Of a stretch of 64,000 bases of DNA, positions 1 to 11,900 are shown one piece after another; position 1 is the stretch's first letter; every line of letters begins with the position of its first letter. The position numbers and the translations under genes were made by a program. The notes under the pieces were generated by a model that saw nothing but the letters and a program-made list of their open reading frames with translations, was not told the DNA's origin and did not search any database. The DNA comes from Cercis canadensis (taxonomy: Eukaryota > Streptophyta > Magnoliopsida > Fabales > Fabaceae): positions 1,493,493 to 1,557,492 of the forward strand of contig QAOA01000393.1 in NCBI GenBank assembly GCA_003255065.1. The letters are read 5' to 3'.

Positions 1-485
1 AAAAATTTAAAAATCATATAAGAAAACATGAGGAGGAACTAAATAAGTAAATAAAATAATTTTTTTAATAGTTATTTAACTTATTTTTTAATGTATTATA
101 TTATTAATCTTTTTCTATTCGCCTCAAATAACATTTTAAAAATTGGGCTCAGTCCTACGAACCGACCCAAAATTCCTTTTTTTAAAAACAGAGTTCGAGG
201 CAATAAATAGAGGCCCATTCAAAAGCCCAAACATTAACACGGCCTTCAATAAATGGCAAAACGGTGCGTATCAGTCTTGTCTACGCTTCAGTATTTTGCT
301 GGTGTATGACAAATTGAAAATGCGTCTTTACCGTTTTGACATGACTCCGGAAACAAGGGTTTAAGCTTCAGTGAGAAATTTGCTTCCCGCGCTGAAAAAC
401 CTCTAGGGTTTAAGCTTCAGTGAGTTCCGACCCACTGAAATTTGCTTCGGAGACAGCCATCACTCGATTCCACCTCGTCATAGCA
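1..485 (+). promoter_or_regulatory. Upstream region and probable 5'UTR of NUP107
   Basis: This AT-rich stretch precedes the NUP107 start codon. A telo-box-like CTAGGGTTT lies at 403-411; such elements are common just upstream of plant housekeeping genes. A perfect 20-base direct repeat (AGGGTTTAAGCTTCAGTGAG) occurs at 356-375 and 405-424, so the telo-box core is duplicated about 49 bases apart. A short open frame at 143-364 has no recognisable protein character and is not called as a gene. The transcription start is not visible from sequence alone. Confidence 0.5.
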
Positions 486-3400
486 ATGGATGTGGAAATG
501 GAGACTTCTCCGAGCTGTTTCGACCCGGAAGATCTCAACATCAGAGAGCAATACCGCAGATACAGGTGATAACCTGATTGCTTAACGTTTTCGTCAACTA
601 TTCATCTCTTAATTTGATTAGCTATTTTCAAAGGGGTTATTGCCTTATTGGATGTCTGAAAGTCTTTCTGATTGGTGGCTATTGGAGTGAACTGTTACAT
701 TTGGCCCCTGAGGGCTGAATTTTGATAGCTTGGCAACATATGAAGCCTGCCCATTTGATTTAGTTTTACAGTCGAATAACGTTTGTTTATTAAGGCGGAA
801 AAATAAGTTTAGTGATGCTTATTGTCTCATGAATTATCTCTGTCACATCGATTTAATTTCACGAGCATGATGAGAAGCTGTGAAATTCCCTTACATGTGT
901 TGTTATTTGTTTTGATTTACTTGAGTGTACTGTTCATGATGGAGGGTTGGTTTATTGGATGTAATATGTTAGATGGTTTGCACCATTTGAATTATGTAGG
1001 ACTGAGGCAACTTAGTGAATTTTTAAGTCAACTTTCTATGATGCAAATTATGCAGAAAAAGACACTCAACTTCAAGTACTTCAACCCCACAAGAAATTTC
1101 AGTTTCAAAATTTGGTGAAGCTGGACAGTTGTATGATGGCCATGGCATCCTTCATATCAAACAAGAGGCTGAGAGTCTTGATACTGATTACTCAGAAGTT
1201 ACACCTGCGAAGTCACCATATTCCTCCAGGAGCAGGTTGTCTGCCAATAGGCATGGAATCTCTGATGTGGGTGCTGGTTTTGACTCTATACGTCACTCTC
1301 TAAAGACTTGTAAGCTAGAGGGTGAATCGTTGGGAGATGGTGCAGAAACAATCTTTGCTTTATTTGCATCCCTGCTTGATTCTGCTCTGCAAGGTGCTGC
1401 AAGTATACTTATTTTTGTTATAATTTATAACACAGTACTTAGATTTAATTTTTTTTCTTTTTTTTTTCCCTATTAAATCTGGATATAGGCAATTACTATG
1501 AAGCTTGAGATTGCACATAATATATTTTTCTAGCTCGAATTTGTTTTTGTCAAGAACCGTTTTTTATCCAAAAGCTTAAGCTGTTAGGTGAAAGCTTAGA
1601 AATGATTTTATCTTTCACAGTTTCAAAGTTGCGAGAGCATAATGCTTGAATCTTTAAGGAGAAGTTACTTTCTTTTTACCCTTGCTTTGGGATGGGGTTA
1701 TTTCTTTAAGGATAAGATCATTCACTTTTGTGTTCAGCCCATGGATTTTTAAGGGAAGGTCCTTGTTAGACCCACAGTAAGATTGGAGTTCTTTATTGTG
1801 TTGATGTACACTTTTTGCTGTCTTATGTCCTTCTCTTTCTTTTCTTTTGATTTCTTGAGGAGGATGTCTTATTCTCTGTTATTGTACTCTTTCTCTCTCA
1901 CTTTTTGCATGTGCTTGTGTATGTCTGTTTCTTCTTTATCAACAGAAAATACAGTATTATATTATTTTGATTTTGGGGTGAAATTTGTTTCAGAACCGGT
2001 GTCAATTCCTGATCTGATACTAAGGTTTGAGGGGGTGTGTCGCAGTGTTTCGGAGTCTATCAGGTTTGTCTGTAACTATTCAGCATTTCTGTTAGTAGAG
2101 GAAACTGAAATAATGCAAGCATGCATGCATTTATACAATATAGTATAATCAATATTAAATTTATCTTATAATTGCCATAAGGCTTTTCCTCTTGACATTT
2201 GTGCCATGTTTTGGGAGTTCAGAGGCTAGCAGTAATTTTTTTCCCCAATTCTAAGGCTAGTGGGTTTGTCAGGGTTCTTTGGAATATTTTCTGCCTATTC
2301 AGTCTAGGTTTTGGGAGATCAAAGGAGTGTAAGGTCTTGTTGAAGCATGTTATGCTTAAAGGGTTGTGGCACATTTGGCTATAGTGTGATGCTAGAGTAT
2401 TTCAACCAATCCCTGTCCTTGCAACTTTGGTAGGATAGAGTTGTTTTCTTAGCTTTTCTGTNAAAGCTTTTCCTCTTGACATTTGTGCCATGTGTTTTGG
2501 GAGTTCAGAGGCTAGCAGTAATTTTTTTCCCCAATTCTAAGGCTAGTGGGTTTGTCAGGGTTCTTTGGATATTTTCTGCCTATTCAGTCTAGGTTTTGGG
2601 AGATCAAAGGAGTGTAAGGTCTTGTTGAAGCATGTTATGCTTAAAGGGTTGTGGCACATTTGGCTATAGTGTGATGGTAGAGTATTTCAACCAATCCCTG
2701 TCCTTGCAACTTTGGTAGGATAGAGTTGTTTTCTTAGCTTTTCTGTACCTTGTCTATTTTATGAGGATTTCTTGTAATAAAGGCTCTTTTATATGAAAAA
2801 ATATTCTGGTTGCTGGTACTCTTTGATAATTTTGTTATTAACTGATTAACACATTTCCTTAAACTACTTCATTCTTTGTCGGTCTTTACTTCTGTGTTGG
2901 CATGACATCACCATAGTAAAGCAGGATTCTTATAGCTTTCAAACTTAGTTGACTCCTATTGTTATTTATTATCTAATTACTGGCTTTAGTAGAGAATTGT
3001 CTCATGATGAGACTTAACCTGAACTTTTTAAACTACACTGCGTGGTGGAGAAACTATTGTGTAAGTATCTGTTTGTTAGAAGACTTCTTTGATGGCTATA
3101 TGATTGTGGCCTTTCTTCTTCAGGGATGGTTTGAATATAAGGCATCGAGTTGTTGAGGACAAATTGATGAGGCTGAAGGCTCAGCTCCTGCTTGATGAGG
3201 CTGCAACCTGGTCTCTCCTCTGGTATCTTTATGGGAAAGGAAATATATCTCTAACCTGAATTGTTTGTTCTCTTAAAAAGGAATTATATCCTTGTTTTGG
3301 AGTCTGTCATGATGTAATTTTCCTGTCAGTGTCTCAAACTTATATCTTTGGCTTTCATCTCTGACAGTTCTTGTTCTTTTGCAGGGACAGAAGAACTACC

Positions 3401-5937
3401 TAAAGAGCTAATCCTGGTATTGTGTGTGTGTGTCTGTATATGTGTGCTTTATTGTCCACAAACAATCTTTCCCCCATCCCCCTGGAACAAACTTATTCAA
3501 AATTTGACTTTTGACAGGTGCCAGGGACCTCTCACTTAGTGGCTTGTGAATTTGTTGCGGAGAACCATACAGCTCAATTATGCCTCCGGATAGTCCAGTG
3601 GTTAGAATGTTTAGCTTCTAAAGCACTTGACTTGGAAGGCAAGGTGATCTCTAGTTGCATTTTCTGCCTTGAAGTTTGATCTGTTCACAATTAGCTTGCT
3701 GTTTTGAATGAAAAGTTTTATTAATCAATGCCAAGGGGAATCCACTTGAGTCACCAAAATTGATTGCGTTAAAGAAAGTAGTATAATACTATAATATAGT
3801 GTCAAAAATCTAGGTGGAACTTCAAGCAACTAAAGTTCAGGAATCCTTTCTTACTGTCTGTCATGGAGCTCACAACCCTTTTGAGATTTTTTGGACATTG
3901 AAAAGCTTAGGGATGTGTCAGTTTGGTCCTTTTCATCTTTTCTTGTTTGTCAAGACAATTCTATATGTTTTCTCCTTGTTAATAAGTTAGGCTTTCAAAG
4001 TTTTTAATCAAAAAAAAAAGTTAAGCTTTCAAGGTTGAGTACTTTATCTATCGTATTTAAAAGGATTAACACTGACAATCTATTGAAAATATGGAGACCA
4101 ATAAGGCATTTCTCCTGGTCTCCTTTTGTACATTTTGTGTTATCCGGACAATGAACCCATGTTTGTATTTTTGTGCCTTATTTTGCTTCTTGTCGTATTT
4201 GGAATAAGTTTTTCTAACATATTTGGGGATAGTGGACCCACCCTTACACATTGGAAGATCTGTTGCTAATTCAGTTTATGGTGTTAAATTCCATACTGCA
4301 TAACTTACCTATATCCATATTCTTAATTGATAAAATTATAATCAATTTACTTGACTTGTATGCTACTAAATTTTCTGCAGCTGCGAGGATCTCATGTTGG
4401 TACGTATCTACCCACTTCTGGAGTCTGGCATCATACTCAACGTTACCTAAAGAAAGGGACTTCTGACATGAACATTGTTCATCACTTGGACTTTGATGCC
4501 CCAACTCGTGAAAATGCAAATATTTTGCCTGATGACAAAGTACTTTTCCATTGGTTGGCTTAGAATTATTTTACAGTTTATCTCCTGTGTGTCATCCGTT
4601 GTTTGTGGCAGTGGTCTATGTCAATAGACATTCTAATATGTGTCTTCTAATGCTTTCGCTTTGGATTAATCTCGAATTTTATTTTGTTTGAACATATCTG
4701 GTATTGCGGAAGTTGCACAGAACACCATAAAGTTGGCTATTGAAATTTGGTTCTACAAGCGTGCTCATCAATGGTTCTTGTCTATGTTCTTTGTCCTGGA
4801 CATGATATAATTTTAGTAACCAGTTTGTGTCCACTGTATTGACTACTCAAAGCAAACTTATGTTAGGTTTGAGCTGCATCTGTTGTAATCTTGTACTCTT
4901 GTAGACCATTCCCCAACAAATGATTGTAAATCTGATACCTGCATTTCTACTATAAGTCACAATTTATCTCTGGTTGAAGCTCTATGTTTTTATTTTATTT
5001 CTGATACTGGAAGAATTTACTACTGTAAGGCTATTGTACATAAAAGTTGTATCATATGAGGAACAAGTACCTGCTTTATTTTTTGGATGTGATTTCCTGA
5101 TAATAGTTAACAATTAAATTGATGAGTGAGATGTGCATGTACATGTCTATATATACTCCAGAGTGCCAGTAACAATTGTTCATATGCAGAAACAAGATGA
5201 ATCACTTTTAGAAGATGTCTGGACTCTTTTAAGGGCTGGAAGACTAGAAGAGGCATGCGAACTTTGCCGGTCTGCTGGACAGGTGAGCATGGCTTTGAAA
5301 GTGATAAGTTTATGGACTTAAGAATTTTATGCTTCCTGCTATTTACTAGCACATCTTAATATTTTGGTAGCCATGGAGAGCTGCTACTTTATGCCCATTT
5401 GGAGGTTTGAACCAATTTCCTTCTGTTGAAGCTCTGGTGAAAAATGGTAAAATTAGAACTCTGCAAGCTATTGAATTGGAAAGTGGTGTTGCTCATCAAT
5501 GGCATCTCTGGAAATGGGCTTCATATTGTGCATCGGAGGTAGGGATGTATTTTTAACACTGATATTCAATTCTCTTAATGTAGTTATATTGATGTCTGTG
5601 TTGTTACTAGTTACCTTCTCTCATAGTCAACTTTCCCCAGTTCCTCTGTATAAGTTTTGTAAAGGGAAATGACATGGGTTATGCCACAGATGTTTCTCTG
5701 AATGGCGATGTATTTTTCTGCATGGGTTCTTCCTCACAACATTCTTAGTTTACCTCATCTTTAATCCTAAAGTTCCTTCTGTGATGCTCTTATGTTGATT
5801 CTCTCCAATTTTTGTAAGAGTTATTTATTTTTACCATTCGATTTTATGGATTTCTGACAATGGATGATGTTTGTTACTTTTTATGGCTTTTTCAGAATAG
5901 TTTATTTTAGTTATAAATACATAACTTTCTTATTTGC

Positions 5938-5973
<36 letters not shown>

Positions 5974-8900
5974 TTGAACAGAAAATTGCAGAGCTAGGTG
6001 GAAAATACGAAGCAGCTGTATATGCAGCCCAATGTAGCAACCTAAAGCGGATGCTTCCACTATGCATGGACTGGGAGGTCTGGTTTTTTTCTTCATTGAT
6101 GCAAAGTTTTTCATTTATCAATACAAACTATGAATTTTCATTTCCCTATCATGACAGTTAAACTAGTGTTTGATTCTTTTTCCCAGTCTATGTCACTATT
6201 GGAAGCATAATTTATAGTTGTAACCCCCAACATTTTGCAGTCAGCATGCTGGGCAATGGCAAAATCTTGGCTAGATGTGCTTTTGGACTTGGAAGTCATT
6301 CGTTCACTGCCAGGGGGAGAAGATCAACTCAGAACTTTTGGAGATGTATTTTATGGAAGTCCTGGAAGTGCTGATGTTCCCTTTGATGAGGCTTCAGGTG
6401 GACCCGAAAATTGGCCATTTCAAGTTTTGAATCAGCAACCACGACAGCTTTCATCTCTTCTCCAGAAACTTCATTCAGGGTAGCCGTACGAATCTTATCA
6501 CATTTCTGATGTCTTTATTGTGGTGTTGTTTATTAAAATTGTGTTTTGTGTTCCATCTGTTTTAGGGAAATGGTCCATGAAACTGTTACTAGACAATGCA
6601 AGGAGCAACAGCGACAAATTGAGGTATTTCTATTGAAAAAAAAAAAAAAATCCCTTTTACTTTGCTAGACAATTTCCATCCTCCTTCTCCTGATCATTGT
6701 CACCATCATCTATATCATCATTGTCATTATTATTTTTTTTTGTCAAGTGTTTCATGTCCAAGCCTTTTAGAGCATTTCAGTTATCATAAAAATGGAAAGA
6801 AAAGGAATCAGAGGTAGGGCTGTTAACCGGACTACATCCTTAATCTCATGCTAGTCATGGAAAGGAAATAAAAAGGAACTAGACTTAGTTCTGTAAATAT
6901 TGACGTTAGTCTTTGCCTGGTTTTGCATTTAGACAACTCCAAGAAAAGATTTGAAGCACTAAGTTGTGAAGGACTTGCTAGCTCTTTTCCCTTTACCAAA
7001 ATAACTCTTTTGGAGTAAATTTAATAGTTCTTGCTCTCTCTAAGCATCTATCTAAGATTATTTTAGGAGTTGCAGTGAAGAAGATAATTGATTCAAATCA
7101 TTTCTTCTTTGGGATATCAAGTTGATTGTTTTCGAATCTTTATTGATTATTTTATGCTTTTGACTGGATTATATCAAGTTGTAACCACATGTATAGCGTC
7201 AAGTAAACATCTAACAGAAATATACTTATGGTGTATAGGGGGAAACATAGGGGAGCATTTATAAACCCCAAATGTTGATTTTGTGACAATGATGCATCAT
7301 GTTCTGTTGATTGGTTTTATTCATGAAGCCGTTCACATCTCTAGCAGGATTATTTAGGGTAGTTGATTGTGACTGGGTTAGATACATGAGGATTACATAG
7401 TGCTTATTATGATAGATACAAGGATGCAATATTTGACAATTGGATCTAAAATCAATAAATGGCTAGGATTAAAAGGATGCTTGAAAAGGTTAAGCAACAC
7501 TTAAAATGTTCATCTGATATTTTTTGATAGAAAATACAAAAATGTATATTGTAGATGTGTTTGTTTGCTCTGTAATCTTTATGTGAATATGTCTTTAGTT
7601 TTCGAAAATTAAGAATATTGAAGGTGTGTGGAACTTCCCTTCCCTGGGGCAATTTACTCTCTCTCTCTCTCTCTTATATATATATATATTCATGCAGTAT
7701 AAGCATCCTACTTAGGGAACTCTGTCTACCCAAAAGAAATAAGAGAAATGGAGAGAAATAAAATATTAATTTTTGTTTTATTTGTCTTGTGCTTTTGTTT
7801 GCTGATGTCTTAGCTGCACATTGCTTGACAGATGATTTTAATGGTGGGAGACATACCACGTCTGCTGGACCTTATATGGTCATGGATAGCACCTGCAGAA
7901 GATGATCATAATGTATTTCGGTAAATTTTTTAACTTTCCTTTCCCCTACTTGTAATTTTATATTTGAAATAATGATAGATTTTGTTTTCTACTCTTCTGC
8001 ACCCTCTATATAATTTTGATTAAAAAATTTAAATATATCTTTACTTTCCATTTCTGAAGAGCAAATGAGAATATATATATATATATATACATATTTTGGT
8101 TCATAGCATTCAATATACATTCAATATTATCTTTTGCAGCATTCAATATATTTGACTTTGTTTTCTAGTCTTAGCCCATACACACAAATATATTTCTTTA
8201 ATAGGAAAAGAAAATTTTGATAAATAGGAAAGAGGAGAATGTCAAGGAAGTGGATTAGACATCCTCTAAAAATTGAAGAAAAGGTTTTGATAAGGGTAAG
8301 GAGATTAAGGTCTTGTGGAATTGTGCTGTTTTTGCAGTTTGGTGCATTTGGTCAGAGCCTAAGAGTAGTCTTTATCTTTGATGCAAAATGTAGTTTTCCA
8401 CAAAGGAAATTTCTCTTGTTAAAAACTATACAGTAAGTGAAATGTGATTTTTTGACAAGGATGATACTGCAATTTCATGTGGGTGAAGTTAATACCCTGG
8501 GGTTTCTCTGTGTTTGCGTGCATGTGTGTGTGTATATTTACATAGAAGAAGTTCATTCCCTAGGATAACTATGGAATTTTGATCATGTAATATGTGGTGT
8601 GAATGCAATTTAATTCAATTTGTTTAACATTGTGCATTTTCAAAAGGAACTCAGTAGGCTGGAGGACCTTCCAGTTGATGGGAACCAGTTGACCAAAAAC
8701 AGTTTCTGCTTTCTCACAGGCCTCATGGAGATCCCCAAATGATTCGATTTGGTGCACATCTAGTGCTTGTGCTTAGATATTTACTTGCTGATGAAATGAA
8801 GGATACCTTCAGAGACAAAATTCTGAATGTTGGTGATCTCATTCTTCATATGTAAGTGGTTTTATTGATAGCTCTAACCTTTTTGTCTTTTCTTAGCATA

Positions 8901-11900
8901 TAGCCTGAGGGTCAATATGATTTGTGTGCATGTGATTAGTATAATGCATTAGTGCTTATAACAAATAATTAGAAATTGAATAACTTTTCTTCTTCTTCGT
9001 CATTGCTTTCTCTAATAAATGAAATTTCTGTATCCAAATCCTGTTTTTTTCAACTAAACTTGAACTAGGTTGGAAGTAAGTAAATTAATTATGCTAAGCA
9101 AATACTCAAACAAAAGTTTGCATGTATTCAAATAAGGCATGTATGCACGGGCATGGAGTCTAGTGGTGATGGACAAACCTTGTTATTGCTCTCTTGTCAA
9201 ACTTCTGATGGTTGAAAGTTGGTGTACTCCATTCAAGATCAAGAAGAAAAATAATCTAAAAGTAGGGTCAATTATGTGGAATGCAACCCCCTCTCCATTG
9301 CTCACTTGCTCTCATCTGTGGATATAAGTGCATCTTTGAACTCATTTTTATCTTCTACCTTCTGCTTGCTTTGATTAGCAACCACTCTTCTCTTCCTTAA
9401 TGGAAACTTATTTGGGTGATGACATTTTCTTCTGGAACTGCACTCCCCTAGACATTAGGTGATTAGGACACTTCAAGGCAGTGGCATTCATCAAGCCCGT
9501 GGAAGACTATCTCTTAGGTTTAACCTTCTTTTTTCTCCTTGGGATGTATAAAATTGGTGATGAGATTATGTTCATTTTTGGGAGGATTTTTGGTTACAGG
9601 ATGTCCCTTTTCCACTGTCATTCCTTATTTATAACACCACTCTTCTTTGCATCAAGCTCCTATTTTTAGATTTAACAACATTAAGGATTCAATACTTTAA
9701 GCATCTATTGGAAATTTTCATTTTTTCAGAAACATTAATGTCAGGGAGGTTTTGGATTTGATCTTATTCCTCTATCTCCTTGTCTGTATCAGAGAATTAG
9801 ATAAACAGGTTTTAATTTTGGATGCTTCTGACATTTTCTCTTGTAAATCATTCTTTCAATTCGTTGTATTTCTCCACATAATAATGGATTTGCATTGGTC
9901 TCTGTAAAGTCAAGACTTCTGTTTGGTTAATGGTATTCAATGGAATTAACGTGAATGATTTGTTGTGGCTGTGAAGACTGCATTAAGCCTAATCAGTAAT
10001 AACCTGATTCTTCTGTTGTATTTTCTGAGTTTGGAAACAAATTATCATTTGTTTTTATACTGTTCGGTTACTCAGACTGTTTGGAATGACGTTCTTGTCA
10101 TTTTGGGTGAATAGTTCTGTGCTGACAAGATTTGCAGTATATGATGAGAGCTGAATTGTTCTATGTGTTGAATGAGAATTGGCTTCACTATTAAATAATT
10201 AACTTGGAAACTTTTAGGTATGCAATGTTTCTCTTTTCGAAGCAACTTGAGGAGTTGGTGGGCATATATGCTTCTCAGCTTGCTCGTCACCGTTGTGTTG
10301 ACCTCTTTGTGCACATGATGGAACTAAGGCTGAATGGCAGGTATCTGTGATACTGTTTTTCCTGCTACCTTTTTTCTTTTTGATATTTTAAATAATTGTG
10401 CCACTGAGTCTGATTGAGAATCTAGAACAATTTTAGTCAAGGATTCATTTGGCTTAAGTTGTAATAGTTTCTTTGTACAATTTTCATCTGTCTTTATTGT
10501 ATAATAAAGTTTTTTTTCCCTGGTGAACTACTTGGGTTATTTTCTTGGAAGTAGTAGTATATCCAATCAGTGAATCATAATCAACATGTAATATGACAAG
10601 GAAGTTGACAAGCTATCAATATGGTGCTTGAGGAGGCCATTTGAACTAGGAAATATCGAGCATATGTCATATTAGGACCATGTTTTTTGTCGCATCGATA
10701 TTTATTACACTTTTAAAATGTTTATTTGTAACTTCTACATGATGTTTTTGGTTTTAATAGTGAACATGTCAAACACAAGATATTCCTTTCTGCTATGGAG
10801 TATTTACCATTTTCTCCTGTGGATGATTCTAAGGGCAGTTTTGAAGAAATTATAGAGAGGTATTTACTTGATGTTTTAAATTTAAAATTGGTGAACAAAT
10901 TATTCAAAAATATTCACATTCTTATGAAGCTTTTATATTTCATTATAATTTATTTGACACAGAATTTTGTTGAGATCTCGAGAGATCAAGGTTGCCAAAT
11001 ATGATAAGCTATCAGATGTTGCAGAGCAGCACAGGCTACAGAGTCTTCAAAAAGCTAAGGTTATCCAATGGCTTTGCTTTACACCGCCATCCACAATTAC
11101 GAACATTGAAGAAGTTAGTAAAAAACTTCTTCTCCGAGCATTGGCACATAGGTAAATGATACAGGATATGATTATATTATCTGCCATCTTATAAGATTTT
11201 CTAATTACCAGATAAATATGTTACACTTGTTGGTATTGGCAATGCTTGTTCTCATTTTATCTTTTGCCACTCTGAATATGAAGAATTGAAGTTCCTAGAC
11301 CTGAGAACCTAATCTGTCCAGTGTTCCTGGTGGCAGTTGGTGCAAATACTGTTGACTTAACAAATATATCATTATGCATCTTCACCTTTATGCCCCTGCA
11401 GTTGTGTTCTTTTCCTACTTCTGAATTTTGACCTTCCTTTCTTTTTCTTTTTCATATAGCAATATACTCTTCAGGGAGTTTGCTCTGATTTCTATGTGGA
11501 GGGTACCGGCAATGCCCATAGGTGCCCACACAGTACTTAGTTTTCTCGCAGCACCCTTGAAACAGCTTTCAGAAACCCTTGACTCCTCTGAGGATTATAT
11601 TGTGTCTGAGGATCTGAGAGAGTTCAAAGACTGGGTATGCTGAGATACACTTAACTGTTTTAGTTGTTTCAGCTCAATCAAATTATATTCCAGTTTAATG
11701 ATTGCAATAGTATTTATGTGCATTTTGCATTTAACCAGAGTGAGTATTACTCCTGTGATGCAACCTATCGCAATTGGCTCAAAATTGAATTAGAGAATGC
11801 AGAAGTTCCTGCCCCTGAACTCTCACTAGAGGAAAAGGAAAGGGCCATTTCAACGGGGAAGGAAACACTGAATGCATCTTTCTCACTGCTAGAAAGTGAG

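Noticed and set aside
143-364. 73-codon frame at the left edge
   Set aside because: It lies in the NUP107 promoter, has no recognisable protein features, and ends in the telo-box duplication region.
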